From NCBI RefSeq assembly GCF_004122165.1, contig NZ_SBKO01000001.1, positions 930,001-994,000 of the forward strand: 64,000 bases of DNA, given 5' to 3'. Below the pieces are notes generated by a model. The model was given only the letters and a program-made list of their open reading frames with translations. It made no database searches and was not told the DNA's origin. Shown piece by piece: positions 50,058 to 60,006 of this stretch (within the stretch, counting starts at the first letter, position 1; each line of letters starts with the position of its first letter). The translations under genes were made by a program, and so were the position numbers. The DNA comes from Flavobacterium amnicola. Lineage in GTDB: Bacteria > Bacteroidota > Bacteroidia > Flavobacteriales > Flavobacteriaceae.

Positions 50058-50501
50058 TTAAAAGTGTCTTAATGGTCTGTCTTTCCAATACTGCATTAAG
50101 GTAAAAGTAATTATAATGGAAGACGCGATTCCCTCAAATAATAATCCGATACAGAATTGATACATAGAGGGATTTCCCCCACCAAATAGAAAATTTTGCG
50201 ATAAATTAATCAAATAGGCGTCTCCTCCTTTGAGTGAAATATATCCTAGTAACCCAGCAACACTTAACGCTACACCAATTAAAGAGGTCAATGTTCCTGA
50301 TATTAGATTGTCAAGATATTCCAGCTTGCCTTCGACATAATTTGATTTAATGGTTTTGTTTATGAAATATACTACAATGAATATATTCAGTAATCTTAAA
50401 ATAAAAATGTCTGATAGTCCCAGCAATTCCATCAAAAGGAAATAAATTCCTATTCCAATGAAAATCATTATTCCGTTGTTAAGTTCTTTGGATAAATTCA
50501 T
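50058..50501 (-). CDS. Hypothetical membrane protein
   Basis: 147 residues with four hydrophobic segments (IMIFIGIGIYFLLMELLGL, ILRLLNIFIVVYFIN, LIGVALSVAGLLGYISL, FEGIASSIIITFTLMQYW). A DUF4199-like flavobacterial membrane protein is possible but not certain. Monocistronic, with its own terminator; role unknown. Confidence 0.75.
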   Translation of the reverse strand: MNLSKELNNGIMIFIGIGIYFLLMELLGLSDIFILRLLNIFIVVYFINKTIKSNYVEGKLEYLDNLISGTLTSLIGVALSVAGLLGYISLKGGDAYLINLSQNFLFGGGNPSMYQFCIGLLFEGIASSIIITFTLMQYWKDRPLRHF

Positions 50502-50637
50502 AACTTTTAATTTTTAAGTGATACAATATTTTAAAAGTTCTCAATGTTGAAAGATATAAATTTAGTAAATTAACTAATTGAAATATAATGTTTTAACAAT
50601 TTTTATCATTTAAATTTAAAATCAAGGGGAACTTAAT

Positions 50638-50645
50638 TATTTTTG
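50638..50645 (+). promoter_or_regulatory. -7 element abutting the pth start codon
   Basis: TATTTTTG, perfect TAnnTTTG, four bases before ATG 50650. Either pth is leaderless or translation starts at the internal ATG 50704. Confidence 0.55.
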
Positions 50646-50649
50646 CACG

Positions 50650-51270
50650 ATGAAAAATTGGTTGAATAGCATTTTTTATTCAGATAAGGCTGTAGTAATT
50701 GATATGAAGAAATTTTTAATAGTTGGTTTAGGAAATATAGGTGCCGAATACGTGAATACACGACATAATATTGGTTTTAAAGTAGTTGATTTCTTGGCCA
50801 AAAACCATGCTGCAGCATTTGAAACCGCTAAACTAGGTGCGGTTGCCGAAGTAAAAATCAAAGGAAGAACGTTAATTTTACTCAAACCAAATACTTATAT
50901 GAATTTGAGTGGAAAAGCCGTTTCGTATTGGATGGAAAAAGAAAAAATTGCCAAGGAAAACATACTGGTTATTACTGATGATTTGAATTTGCCTTTCGGA
51001 ACAATCCGTATTAAGCCAAAAGGAAGCGACGGAGGTCATAATGGATTAAAAAGTATCCAGCAATTGCTCAATACGACCGAATATCCAAGATTCCGATTTG
51101 GAATTAGTGACGATTTTAAAAAAGGACGACAAGTTGATTATGTTCTAGGCGAATGGGATGAAGACGAAAAAGCCAAACTCCCAGAACGATTTGAAATGGC
51201 TTCCAAAGCGATCGAATCATTTGTATTGGCAGGATTAGGCAATACCATGACTGAATTTAATGGAAAGTAA
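50650..51270 (+). CDS. pth: Peptidyl-tRNA hydrolase
   Basis: 206 residues. Cleaves peptidyl-tRNA released from stalled ribosomes. Catalytic residues line up with the E. coli enzyme (N10, H20) as N29 and H39 in VGLGNIGAEYVNTRHNIGF; KPNTYMNLSG and VITDDLNLPFG also match. The start at 50650 adds 18 residues; ATG 50704 would give the shorter classic form, but the longer N-terminus occurs in relatives. The -7 element is only 4 bases upstream of 50650. Followed 12 bp later by a lipoprotein gene. Confidence 0.93.
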   Translation: MKNWLNSIFYSDKAVVIDMKKFLIVGLGNIGAEYVNTRHNIGFKVVDFLAKNHAAAFETAKLGAVAEVKIKGRTLILLKPNTYMNLSGKAVSYWMEKEKIAKENILVITDDLNLPFGTIRIKPKGSDGGHNGLKSIQQLLNTTEYPRFRFGISDDFKKGRQVDYVLGEWDEDEKAKLPERFEMASKAIESFVLAGLGNTMTEFNGK

Positions 51271-51282
51271 ATTAATTTAAGG

Positions 51283-51816
51283 ATGAAAGCATTATACGTT
51301 CTGTTCATTGCAAGTCTGATGTTGGCTTGTAAATCAAGTAAGTTAGACGCTTCACAAAACAATAAAGCATCATTAAAAATAAGTGATTTAGAATCCTTAT
51401 GTCCTGAAGATGGAAAATGTACTGTTCGATTGCTAAGCAATCAAGAATTAGTTATCAAAGCAGATGAATTTGGTAAAATTTACTTTGACACTATAGCGAA
51501 TAAGTCTAAATCTGTGGTTCTATTTGAATACAGTAGAAATATTCCGGAAGGATTACAAGATGGGTCCTATAGAGAAGAAGTTATCTTTGAGATTGAACAT
51601 TCGATTTCTTCAGTCAATCTTAAAAACAATGAGCTAGGACAACTAAAAATGCTTTATGGACGTCATTGTTTTTGTAAGGGGTACGCTGGTTATTACTATG
51701 TAAAAGAAGGAAATTTAATATTGTCTCAAAAAAAAGGAACGGTTGATTTTGACTTCAATTTTAAAATAAAAGAAGTGCCTCAAGTAATTGCGAAGATCAA
51801 AACAAAGGATAAATAA
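51283..51816 (+). CDS. Hypothetical lipoprotein
   Basis: 177 residues with a lipoprotein signal (C16 in LMLACKSS). The mature part has strands around LESLCPEDGKCTVRLL.., SVVLFEYSRNIPEGLQDGSYREEVIFEI, and GRHCFCKGYAGYYYVKEGNLIL; two cysteine pairs could form disulfides. Conserved-looking but without known function. 12 bp after pth, ends at a bidirectional terminator. Confidence 0.8.
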   Translation: MKALYVLFIASLMLACKSSKLDASQNNKASLKISDLESLCPEDGKCTVRLLSNQELVIKADEFGKIYFDTIANKSKSVVLFEYSRNIPEGLQDGSYREEVIFEIEHSISSVNLKNNELGQLKMLYGRHCFCKGYAGYYYVKEGNLILSQKKGTVDFDFNFKIKEVPQVIAKIKTKDK

Positions 51817-51847
51817 AAAACGCCCCAGTTGGGGGCGTTTTTTTTAT
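51814..51847. terminator. Bidirectional terminator
   Basis: AAAAAACGCCCC / GGGGGCGTTTTTTTT around a short loop, between convergent genes ending at 51816 and 51862. Confidence 0.92.
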
Positions 51848-51861
51848 AGAAAATAATAAAA

Positions 51862-54534
51862 TTATTCCACTACAATTTTCTTAACTTCTTTTTTGTCACC
51901 ATCTTGAACAGTCACTAAATAAATTCCTGACTGAACATTTCCAAGTTGAATTTCTTGATTGAATGTACCCGTATTTTGAAAATCATTTTCAAAAACCAAA
52001 CGTCCTCTTAAATCATGAACGCCAACTTTTATTTTATTAGCGCTGTTAGATGTTAATTTAACAGTGAAGGTTCCATTATTAGGGTTTGGAAAAATTCCAA
52101 AATTATCGATTCCAAAACTTTCAGTTGACAAGGCAACTACTTGTGTACATACTTCAATTGCCCAAGTGTTAACAGTTCCAGTATCTCCAGTGAAATTATC
52201 ATATACTCTAAAAGTCCAGTTTCCATTCGGGTTTTGCGAATTGAATGAAGCTAAAGAGCCACTTGGTGCTACATTTTGTAAAGTTGCACCACCAGCACAA
52301 TTAATTGCACCACCACCATCAACAAAATTCATATTTACTCTTCCATTTGTGTTTCCACAACTTCTATTAAGTAATTTAACAAAAGTAGTTGGAGCCGCTG
52401 GGCTACTGATGTCAGTTTGAACGTCAGATAAATACGTGTGAGTAATGTCGTTTCTTACTTTTATAGAGCTTATTGATCCAGTCATTGGAACATTAAGCGT
52501 TCTTGTTGTATAATTTCCAGGCGCTTGGTCAACAAATGGTAAAGCTGTAGAATCGGTATACGTGTTACAAGTTGTGGTTACCGTATATCCAATTGAAAAA
52601 TTAGGAGAAACTGCGTAGAAAATATTTCCAACTGCTTCTATTAATATTCTACAATTTACTGCAGGAACAGCTGGCATGGTTACTACTTGTGTTCCGTCAT
52701 TTGGAGTATTCGCCAATAAGGTGCTAAATGTTACTCCGTTATCTGTAGATAATAAAATATTAACATTTGCGGTACTAATTGGTGCGGCTGTTGTGTTGGC
52801 TACATTCCAAGTAATGGTTTGAGCGCTATTAGTGTTCCAAGAAGCCCCTGAAGCAGGTGCTGTTACAGTAAAAGGTCCATTTGCGGTAGTTGTTACCGTC
52901 ATGTTAGCTCTTGCTGTTTGTCCGCCAGTTGGTACTTGATTGTCTCTAACAACTAGTGCGAAATTTATTGTTCTCGCAACAGTTGGAGTTACTTCCCAAC
53001 CTGAACTTAAATTTCCATTTAATACATCGGAAAATTTTGGAAAATAACGTTTTGGTGATGTGCTAGGATTTAATGAGCGATAAATCGGACCTGTAGTTTG
53101 AGTAGAGGTTGGTAAATTTGTCCCTGAAGCGGCATTGGTTTGTTCCCAGCAATAGGTTAATGCTGCACCAGCATCTGGATCAGTTGCGCTTCCAGTTAAA
53201 ACAAATGCGGTTCCATTTGGAATGCTATAATTGCTTAAAGCAGCAATTACAGGAACATTGTTGTTGTTCAGTGCATTTGCGGCACAATTTCCAGTACCCG
53301 TCATAAAAGCAGTCATACTAGCAATACTTACTGCATGAAAATAGGGGTCGGAGTTTGGTTGTACATTATTAGTACAGATTCCAGCATAGGCCATAATTGT
53401 AGAGCCACTACCTGGTTCTACAGCATTTGCTGCACTTCCATTACCAGTACATGATCCTCCGGTACCACTAAAGGTATGTGGTCCACCAAATTGATGTCCC
53501 ATTTCATGGGCTACATAATCAACATCATATGGATCGCCAACAGGAGCAGGAGAGCCTGTAATACCTCTCGCTTTATTTGCAGTACATGGAGAGTTTAATT
53601 GTGCTAGTCCACCACCACCAGTACTAACCGTATGACCAATATCATAATTTGCAGAACCAATATTTGCATCAATTACTGTTTGACTTTCATTAATCAATGA
53701 GGTTGCAGTGGCATTACTAAAACTATCTGAATTGATGAAGATTACTAAATCATTGTTTGCTACTAAATTCATGCGTAATGACATGTCTTTTTCATAAATA
53801 CCATTTACTCTGGTCATCGTAACGTTCATAGCTGCTAAAACGGTTGCCTTTTTTTCTGCATCTGTTACTTCAACTTGAGGTGATGCATTAACATGATAAG
53901 CAGCATATTCAATTGTACATGCCATTGCTAAACGATACTGTCTAAAACGACCATCAGTTGCTCTTTGTGTTGGGATATCAATAGTATTGATCATTCCTTC
54001 AGGACCAGCTTCAACTTCACAAGTAAATGTTCTTGAGTTACGAATGTCATTTCTGCTATACACAATATAGTTGTTTAGGTCTTTAGTTTGGGTGTCAATG
54101 TAATACGTTCCGGCTTCACCTGATGTCATCATTAAGTGTAGTCCAAAAAGAGAAGTACTAAATCGAATGGTTGCTGATGGGTCATCAATACCTTTTCCAA
54201 CATACGATTTGATGTCGGGGTATTTGTCCGACAAACCTTTTTCCATTACTGGCGCTTCGTAAATTACATAGTTAGAAATTTTTCCTCTATAATCAGGAAA
54301 AGCAACCACTGTAGTAGACGTCATACCTGAAGTGTCTAATGGAGCGCTTAATAGGGAAGCTCTTAATGCCGGAAAATTCAAAGAAAATAATTCAAATTTT
54401 TCTGGAGTATTGGCTCTTTCAAATTTTTCTAACGACGCAATTTTTTCGGCCGATGCTTTTTTCCAATAGTTATTTTGTGAATAAATACTGATGCTTAACA
54501 TGGTTAAGCAGATTAATAGTAATTTTTGTTTCAT
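51862..54534 (-). CDS. Reprolysin-like (M12B-type) metalloprotease exported by T9SS
   Basis: 890 residues with signal peptide to IYSQ. After a propeptide-like domain the catalytic zinc motif HEMGHQFGGPH (about residue 345, HExxHxxGxxH) is followed by a Met-turn-like segment SGSTIMAYAG. Beyond it are an Ig/FN3-type region, a proprotein convertase P-type jelly roll (TLNVPMTGSISSIKVRNDITHTYLSDVQ, ~665-790) and a type A T9SS sorting domain (FPNPNNGTFTVKL, GIYLVTVQ, KKIVVE). Secreted protease for protein breakdown. -7 element TAAATTTG at 54557-54564. Confidence 0.94.
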   Translation of the reverse strand: MKQKLLLICLTMLSISIYSQNNYWKKASAEKIASLEKFERANTPEKFELFSLNFPALRASLLSAPLDTSGMTSTTVVAFPDYRGKISNYVIYEAPVMEKGLSDKYPDIKSYVGKGIDDPSATIRFSTSLFGLHLMMTSGEAGTYYIDTQTKDLNNYIVYSRNDIRNSRTFTCEVEAGPEGMINTIDIPTQRATDGRFRQYRLAMACTIEYAAYHVNASPQVEVTDAEKKATVLAAMNVTMTRVNGIYEKDMSLRMNLVANNDLVIFINSDSFSNATATSLINESQTVIDANIGSANYDIGHTVSTGGGGLAQLNSPCTANKARGITGSPAPVGDPYDVDYVAHEMGHQFGGPHTFSGTGGSCTGNGSAANAVEPGSGSTIMAYAGICTNNVQPNSDPYFHAVSIASMTAFMTGTGNCAANALNNNNVPVIAALSNYSIPNGTAFVLTGSATDPDAGAALTYCWEQTNAASGTNLPTSTQTTGPIYRSLNPSTSPKRYFPKFSDVLNGNLSSGWEVTPTVARTINFALVVRDNQVPTGGQTARANMTVTTTANGPFTVTAPASGASWNTNSAQTITWNVANTTAAPISTANVNILLSTDNGVTFSTLLANTPNDGTQVVTMPAVPAVNCRILIEAVGNIFYAVSPNFSIGYTVTTTCNTYTDSTALPFVDQAPGNYTTRTLNVPMTGSISSIKVRNDITHTYLSDVQTDISSPAAPTTFVKLLNRSCGNTNGRVNMNFVDGGGAINCAGGATLQNVAPSGSLASFNSQNPNGNWTFRVYDNFTGDTGTVNTWAIEVCTQVVALSTESFGIDNFGIFPNPNNGTFTVKLTSNSANKIKVGVHDLRGRLVFENDFQNTGTFNQEIQLGNVQSGIYLVTVQDGDKKEVKKIVVE

Positions 54535-54670
54535 GATTAATTTGGTTTTTCAGCAGCAAATTTAAATAATTTTTAAAAAAATCACAAAAATAATAGTTAA
54601 ACATATTTTTTTAACAAAAAAAATATTTAATTATCATTGAGATTTTAAGAGGTTGTGAAGCAAATCTGTT

Positions 54671-55300
54671 TTAAGCTTTAAATTTTAAAGGAAGATGTAC
54701 CACTTTTTTGGTCTCAAAGAATTCGGGCGCAAAGAATTCGGCAATATTATACTCAGTTGCCTTTGGGAACGCCGCTAGTTCTTCTGATAAATCGCCACCT
54801 TTTAGGTATAAAATTCCATTGGATAGCTCGTGTTTGTTTTGCTTTTTGATTTTGTCTTTTATCCATGATACAAAATCAGGCATGTTGGTCACGGCACGAC
54901 TTATAATAAAATCGAAATCTCCTTTTACCAATTGGGCGCGAAGTTGTTCGGCCTTAACATTTTTTAAGCCCAATCCTTCTGCTACGGCTTGGACTACTTT
55001 TATTTTTTTAGCAATTACATCTATTAGATAAAAACGAGTTTCAGGAAACAAGATGGCTAAAGGAATACCCGGGAAACCGCCACCTGTACCTACATCTAAT
55101 ACATACGTTCCAGGCTCGAAAGGTTGAACTTTTGCAATGGCTAGTGAATGTAGAACGTGTTTTATGTACAATTCATCAATGTCTTTTCGAGAAATAACAT
55201 TGATTTTGGCATTCCAATCGTGATATAATGCTTCTAATTTTTGAAATTGAGAAATCTGCTCTTCAGATAAATTAGGAAAATACTTTAGTATTTCTTCCAT
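54671..55300 (-). CDS. rsmG: 16S rRNA (guanine527-N7)-methyltransferase
   Basis: 209 residues from ATG 55300 (an upstream TTG adds six residues without homology). SAM motif DVGTGGGFPGIPLAILFP, then the RsmG signature DFIISRAVTNM and LYLKGGD. Methylates G527 of 16S rRNA; also called GidB. Divergent from the desaturase gene. Confidence 0.96.
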   Translation of the reverse strand: MEEILKYFPNLSEEQISQFQKLEALYHDWNAKINVISRKDIDELYIKHVLHSLAIAKVQPFEPGTYVLDVGTGGGFPGIPLAILFPETRFYLIDVIAKKIKVVQAVAEGLGLKNVKAEQLRAQLVKGDFDFIISRAVTNMPDFVSWIKDKIKKQNKHELSNGILYLKGGDLSEELAAFPKATEYNIAEFFAPEFFETKKVVHLPLKFKA

Positions 55301-55379
55301 AGTTGAAATTTTTGACAAAATTACACAATTTCGTTTGGAAAAATTATGTTAATCCTTGTCAAAAACATTTTTTAATAAT

Positions 55380-55387
55380 TACCTTTG
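55380..55387 (+). promoter_or_regulatory. -7 element of the desaturase gene
   Basis: TACCTTTG, with TTG at 55356-55358, 21 bases upstream. The ATG at 55406 is 18 bases downstream. Confidence 0.6.
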
Positions 55388-55405
55388 GCGCTTATTGTTA
55401 AGATT

Positions 55406-56500
55406 ATGGAAACAAATATCCCCACTTTTTCTAGAACGGATTCAATGAAGTTCTTTAAAACTTTGAATACAAGAGTGAATAACTATTTCAAAGAAAATAA
55501 CATTCAAAAAACAGGAAATTGGAAATTGCACCTCAAAACAATAGTTATGTTTGCTTTGTTTTTGACGCCTTATTTTCTAATTCTTACCTTAGATTTACCT
55601 TTCTGGGGACATATACTGTTATCAATTGTGATAGGAGTTGGAATGGCTGGAGTAGGCATGAATGTGATGCATGACGGAAATCATGGCTCGTATTCTTCGA
55701 AACAATGGTTGAATAAAATCATGGGCGGAAGTATATATATTTTAGCTGGAAACGTTTACAACTGGCAAGTTCAACATAATGTTTTACACCATACCTATAC
55801 GAACATTCCGGGTCATGATGAAGATTTAGAAGCGGGTAGAATTATGCGTTTCAGCAAAACAGCCGATTGGAAATACTTCCATAAATTCCAACATTATTAT
55901 TCTGTTTTTCTTTACGGTTTATTGACTTTTAATTGGTGTTTAACCACCGATTTTAAGCAAATGTATAGTTACTTAAAAAGAAAATTGTCTTACGGAGAAC
56001 CAAGTAGTTCAAAAATACTTTGGACAACTTTAATTATTACTAAAATCATTTATTTCTCTATTTGGTTGGTAATTCCAATGCTTTTGGGTATTGCATGGTG
56101 GCAAGTTTTAATTGGATTTGTAGTAATGCATTATACCGCTGGACTAATCTTAAGTATTATTTTCCAATTGGCACATATTATTGAAGATACTACAACACCA
56201 GAACCGAATAATGAAGGTGAAATAGAAAACACTTGGGCAATTCATCAATTGTTTACTACCGTAAATTTCGCGCCTAAAAACTGGTTGGTGAATTGGTATA
56301 CCGGTGGATTAAATCACCAGATTGAACACCACATTTTTCCACATATTAGTCATATTCATTATGGGAAAATTGCTGAAATTGTAAAGCAAACGGCTCAAGA
56401 ATGCAATTTGCCTTATTACGAATATAAAACCATGACTGCAGCTGTTGTTTCTCATTTCCGTCATTTAAAGGAATTGGGACAAAAACCAGCCTTAGCATAA
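55406..56500 (+). CDS. Acyl-CoA/fatty-acid desaturase
   Basis: 364 residues from ATG 55406. Membrane desaturase with the three histidine boxes: HDGNHGSYS (H-x4-H-type), HNVLHHTYT and NHQIEHHIFPHISH. Four hydrophobic segments (FALFLTPYFLILTLDL, HILLSIVIGVGMAGV, ILWTTLIITKIIYFSIWL, ALLVMHYTAGLILSIIF). Introduces a double bond into fatty acyl chains, probably for membrane fluidity at low temperature. Divergent from rsmG, followed by the aminotransferase gene. Confidence 0.93.
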   Translation: METNIPTFSRTDSMKFFKTLNTRVNNYFKENNIQKTGNWKLHLKTIVMFALFLTPYFLILTLDLPFWGHILLSIVIGVGMAGVGMNVMHDGNHGSYSSKQWLNKIMGGSIYILAGNVYNWQVQHNVLHHTYTNIPGHDEDLEAGRIMRFSKTADWKYFHKFQHYYSVFLYGLLTFNWCLTTDFKQMYSYLKRKLSYGEPSSSKILWTTLIITKIIYFSIWLVIPMLLGIAWWQVLIGFVVMHYTAGLILSIIFQLAHIIEDTTTPEPNNEGEIENTWAIHQLFTTVNFAPKNWLVNWYTGGLNHQIEHHIFPHISHIHYGKIAEIVKQTAQECNLPYYEYKTMTAAVVSHFRHLKELGQKPALA

Positions 56501-56530
56501 ATAAAACACAACACAATCAAATTTTACACA

Positions 56531-57715
56531 ATGAATTTTCTTTCAGACAGAATTAACAATCTATCTACCTCTCAGACTTTGGCAATGGCCGCTAAAGCGA
56601 GAGAATTAAAAGCCCAAGGAATCGACATCATCAGTTTAAGTTTAGGAGAACCTGATTTTAATACTCCTGATTTTATCAAAGAAGCTGCCAAAAAAGCGAT
56701 TGATGACAATTACAGTACCTATACACCTGTTGATGGGTATTTAGATTTAAAGGAATCCATTTGTAAAAAGTTTAAGCGTGATAATAATTTAGACTACGCA
56801 CCTGCTAATATTGTTGTGTCTACTGGAGCCAAACAATCCTTATACAATATTGCGCAAGTAATGTTAAATAATGGAGATGAGGTAATTCTTCCTGCTCCGT
56901 ACTGGGTAAGTTATTTTGAAATTATCAAACTGTCAGGAGGAATTCCGGTGGAAGTACCCACTTCTGTAGAAAGCGATTTCAAAATTACGCCCGAACAGTT
57001 GGAGGCGGCGATTACCCCAAAAACAAAAATGATGTGGTTTAGTTCGCCTTGTAATCCATCAGGATCGGTTTACAACAGAGAAGAACTAACGGCATTAGCC
57101 AAAGTATTAGAAAAATACCCAAACATATTCATCGTTTCAGATGAAATCTACGAACACATCAATTTTTCAGGTACCTTTTGCAGTATTGCTTCTATTCCAG
57201 GAATGTTTGATAGAACAATTACTGTAAATGGAGTGGCCAAAGCTTTTGCCATGACAGGATGGAGAATTGGTTATATTGGTGCTCCAGAATTTATCGCCAA
57301 AGCTTGTACTAAAATGCAAGGACAGGTGACCAGTGGAGCCAATTCAATTGCACAACGTGCTACTATTGCTGCGGTGGAAGCCAACCCTTCTGTTTTAAAT
57401 GAGATGGTGGCCGCTTTCAAAAGCCGAAGAGATTTAGTAGTGGGATTGATGAAAGAAATTCCAGGAATTAAACTAAACGTGCCTGAAGGTGCTTTTTATG
57501 TGTTTCCAGATGTGTCTTCTTTCTTCGGAAAAACACTTCGTGGTACTACGATTAATAATGCAGAAGAATTTTCAATGTATTTATTGGCCGAAGCAAACGT
57601 TGCAACAGTTACCGGTGATGCTTTTGGAAATCCAAATTGCCTTCGACTATCGTATGCAACAAGCGAAGCACAATTAATTGAAGCGATCAGAAGAATTAGA
57701 GAAGTGTTGGCTTAA
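56531..57715 (+). CDS. PLP-dependent aminotransferase (aspartate aminotransferase type)
   Basis: 394 residues, fold type I. PLP lysine K237 in NGVAKAFAMTGWRIGY, SLGEPDFNTPDF at the start, STGAKQSLYNIAQVML for the phosphate loop, and SDEIYEHINF. Likely converts aspartate and 2-oxoglutarate. The thiL start is 17 bp after its stop, so the two are probably in one transcript. Confidence 0.9.
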   Translation: MNFLSDRINNLSTSQTLAMAAKARELKAQGIDIISLSLGEPDFNTPDFIKEAAKKAIDDNYSTYTPVDGYLDLKESICKKFKRDNNLDYAPANIVVSTGAKQSLYNIAQVMLNNGDEVILPAPYWVSYFEIIKLSGGIPVEVPTSVESDFKITPEQLEAAITPKTKMMWFSSPCNPSGSVYNREELTALAKVLEKYPNIFIVSDEIYEHINFSGTFCSIASIPGMFDRTITVNGVAKAFAMTGWRIGYIGAPEFIAKACTKMQGQVTSGANSIAQRATIAAVEANPSVLNEMVAAFKSRRDLVVGLMKEIPGIKLNVPEGAFYVFPDVSSFFGKTLRGTTINNAEEFSMYLLAEANVATVTGDAFGNPNCLRLSYATSEAQLIEAIRRIREVLA

Positions 57716-57731
57716 AAGAAATAAAAGATTT

Positions 57732-58781
57732 ATGATAGAAGATAAAACGCCTCAACGCACCAGTATTTCACAATTGGGAGAATTTGGCTTAATTGAACAT
57801 CTAACCAAACATTTCGAAATAAAAAATGAATCCACTCTTAAGGGAATTGGTGATGATGCGGCCGTTTTAGATTTTAGCAATAAAAAAGCAGTAGTTTCTA
57901 CCGATTTACTCATTGAAGGGGTACATTTTGATTTGGCGTATATGCCACTGAAACATTTGGGATATAAAGCAGTAACAGCTAATCTTTCCGATATTTATGC
58001 GATGAATGCCAAAGCAACACAAATTACCGTTTCTGTGGCCGTTTCAAATCGTTTTCCTTTGGAAGCGTTAGAAGAGTTATTTGCCGGAATTACATTGGCT
58101 GCCAAAGAATATAATGTAGATGTTATTGGTGGAGATACCACTTCTTCTCAAAAAGGATTAATTATTTCGATTACCGCAATTGGAGAAGCTAATGCAGAAG
58201 AATTGGTTTATAGAAATGGTGCCAATCCAACTGATTTATTAGTCGTAACGGGAGACATTGGTGCGGCCTACATGGGATTACAGGTGTTGGAAAGGGAAAA
58301 GCAAGTGTTTCAAGTCAACCCGAACAATCAACCCGATTTAGATAATTACACCTACCTAATAGAACGTCAACTAAAACCAGAAGCGAGAAAAGACATTCAA
58401 GGGATTCTAAAAGCCCTAGAAATTCAACCGACCTCCATGATTGATATTTCTGATGGATTGTCTTCAGAAGTGATGCATTTGTGCAAACAATCGGCACTCG
58501 GGTGTAATGTATACGAAGACAAACTTCCGTTAGACCCTCAATTTATTTCGGTGTGCGAAGAATTTAACATCGATAGTACGACCATTGCTTTAAATGGAGG
58601 TGAAGATTACGAATTGTTATTTACCATTAAAATGGAAGATTTCGACAAAATAAAGGGGAATCCTAATTTTTCGGTGATCGGACACATGACTCAAGCCAGC
58701 GAAGGCATTCATTTGGTGACCCGTGCCAATACTAAAATTGCTCTAAAAGCAAGAGGTTGGAACGCTTTACAAGAAGAATAA
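57732..58781 (+). CDS. thiL: Thiamine-monophosphate kinase
   Basis: 349 residues from ATG 57732; the longer frame upstream overlaps the aminotransferase and lacks homology. PurM-like fold: GIGDDAAVLDF near residue 42, STDLLIEGVHF, GGDTTSS, DISDGLSSEV, and NGGEDYELLFT. Makes thiamine diphosphate, the cofactor of Dxs encoded at 47036, although thiL and dxs are not linked here. Confidence 0.96.
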   Translation: MIEDKTPQRTSISQLGEFGLIEHLTKHFEIKNESTLKGIGDDAAVLDFSNKKAVVSTDLLIEGVHFDLAYMPLKHLGYKAVTANLSDIYAMNAKATQITVSVAVSNRFPLEALEELFAGITLAAKEYNVDVIGGDTTSSQKGLIISITAIGEANAEELVYRNGANPTDLLVVTGDIGAAYMGLQVLEREKQVFQVNPNNQPDLDNYTYLIERQLKPEARKDIQGILKALEIQPTSMIDISDGLSSEVMHLCKQSALGCNVYEDKLPLDPQFISVCEEFNIDSTTIALNGGEDYELLFTIKMEDFDKIKGNPNFSVIGHMTQASEGIHLVTRANTKIALKARGWNALQEE

Positions 58782-58822
58782 AAACAAAAATCGGGAATTT
58801 ATCATAAACTATGTTAGTCAAA

Positions 58823-58867
58823 AAAAAACGGAGTTTCACTTTTTGATTAAGTTGAACTCCGTTTTTT
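58823..58867. terminator. Bidirectional terminator
   Basis: AAAAAACGGAGTT / AACTCCGTTTTTT around a 19-base loop, between the convergent stops at 58781 and 58893. Confidence 0.8.
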
Positions 58868-58892
58868 ACTTATAGTTTGTAGAACAATATCA

Positions 58893-59735
58893 TTAAGGTA
58901 TCGCTACTGAAACTTTTCCGTTTAAAACAGTACCACTTCTTAAAGTTGTATTGCAAAAAATAACGGTCAAGGTGGTGCCATTATTATTTACAAATAATTT
59001 AGTAGCAGGTGTAGACTCATCTCCAATTAATACCTGATTGGAAGACTTTACAACTTCTTGATTATAGTCTGTAATGTCAAATTCATAATCCACACCAAAA
59101 AATTGTCCTGTGCGGGGATAACCGTCGTTTAATTCATTAAAGTTTACTTCATAAATATTAGGCCACGAACCGAATCTGATTCCAAAATTTCCATCAGAAC
59201 AGCAAATAGGACTACTCTCTATTGTAGGAGAAACATTTTGCCAAGTTCCGTTAATACTAATATAGTTGTTTTGTGCGTACGTACATGGGTTTTCTGATGT
59301 GGTAAATTCTTCCCAATCATCCTTTTTGTATGTACCATTTTCTGTATAACAAGTGTAAAAATATTTTGTATTTGGTGTTAAACCGGTAATATTGGTTTTA
59401 AAATATTCTCTGTCAAGGTATTGATATTCTACATTGCTATCTACTACAATAACTTGTTGATCGACGGTATTAGTTGCACTGCCAGTTCTAAAAACAAATC
59501 CAACTTTATAAGTTCCTGGCCCCTGATATTGATTGTTAGTATTGTCAATTACACCATTAAGGGTTACAGAATTCTGAGACGTATAGGTTGTGTAAGATCT
59601 TGGAGGAGGAACATCACGCCCCTGATTTATAGGGTTTGTAGGAGTTATTGGAATTACAGGGGTAGCATCATCACTACCGCTACTACAAGAATTTAAAACA
59701 TTCAAAAAAACTAGTAAGACAAAAATTTTTTTCAT
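58893..59735 (-). CDS. Hypothetical lipoprotein with FN3-like segment
   Basis: 280 residues with a lipoprotein signal (C17 in LNSCSSGSDD). A Pro/Thr linker is followed by a possible FN3 domain (TGLTPNTKYFYTCYTENG around residue 120) and a second beta-rich half with ICCSDGNFGIRFG and ATKLFVNNNGTTLTVIF. Surface-exposed lipoproteins of this plan are typical of Bacteroidota. -7 element TATATTTG at 59764-59771. Function unknown. Confidence 0.78.
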   Translation of the reverse strand: MKKIFVLLVFLNVLNSCSSGSDDATPVIPITPTNPINQGRDVPPPRSYTTYTSQNSVTLNGVIDNTNNQYQGPGTYKVGFVFRTGSATNTVDQQVIVVDSNVEYQYLDREYFKTNITGLTPNTKYFYTCYTENGTYKKDDWEEFTTSENPCTYAQNNYISINGTWQNVSPTIESSPICCSDGNFGIRFGSWPNIYEVNFNELNDGYPRTGQFFGVDYEFDITDYNQEVVKSSNQVLIGDESTPATKLFVNNNGTTLTVIFCNTTLRSGTVLNGKVSVAIP

Positions 59736-59981
59736 TTGGGATAAGGGGTTAATTATTTGGTGGCAAATATAGGATTAAAATAATTAGTACTTGTTCAGGT
59801 GAATTGATGAAATTGGATTGAGTTTTGTGTCCCATTAAATACAGAAAGTAAAGAGATAAATTTAGTGAAAAGCGCCTTGAGGAGAATTATTTTTAAAAGT
59901 AATCGACTCGACTGCCGTACGAGAGGAATATGTACAAAACAGTATCCTTTAGTATTTTACGCATTTATTCATAGAATGTTG

Positions 59982-59989
59982 TATTTTTG
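59982..59989 (+). promoter_or_regulatory. -7 element of map
   Basis: TATTTTTG, 17 bases before the ATG at 60007. The 59736-60006 interval shows nothing else recognisable except the lipoprotein promoter near 59764. Confidence 0.55.
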
Positions 59990-60006
59990 CTCCCTTATTT
60001 TAGGTT

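Noticed and set aside
55301..55318. Upstream TTG start for rsmG
   Set aside because: ATG 55300 begins at the conserved EEILKYFPNLS sequence; the TTG adds six unconserved residues.
57678..57731. Upstream start for thiL overlapping the aminotransferase end
   Set aside because: The added residues are the frame-shifted end of the aminotransferase gene; ATG 57732 gives the expected N-terminus.
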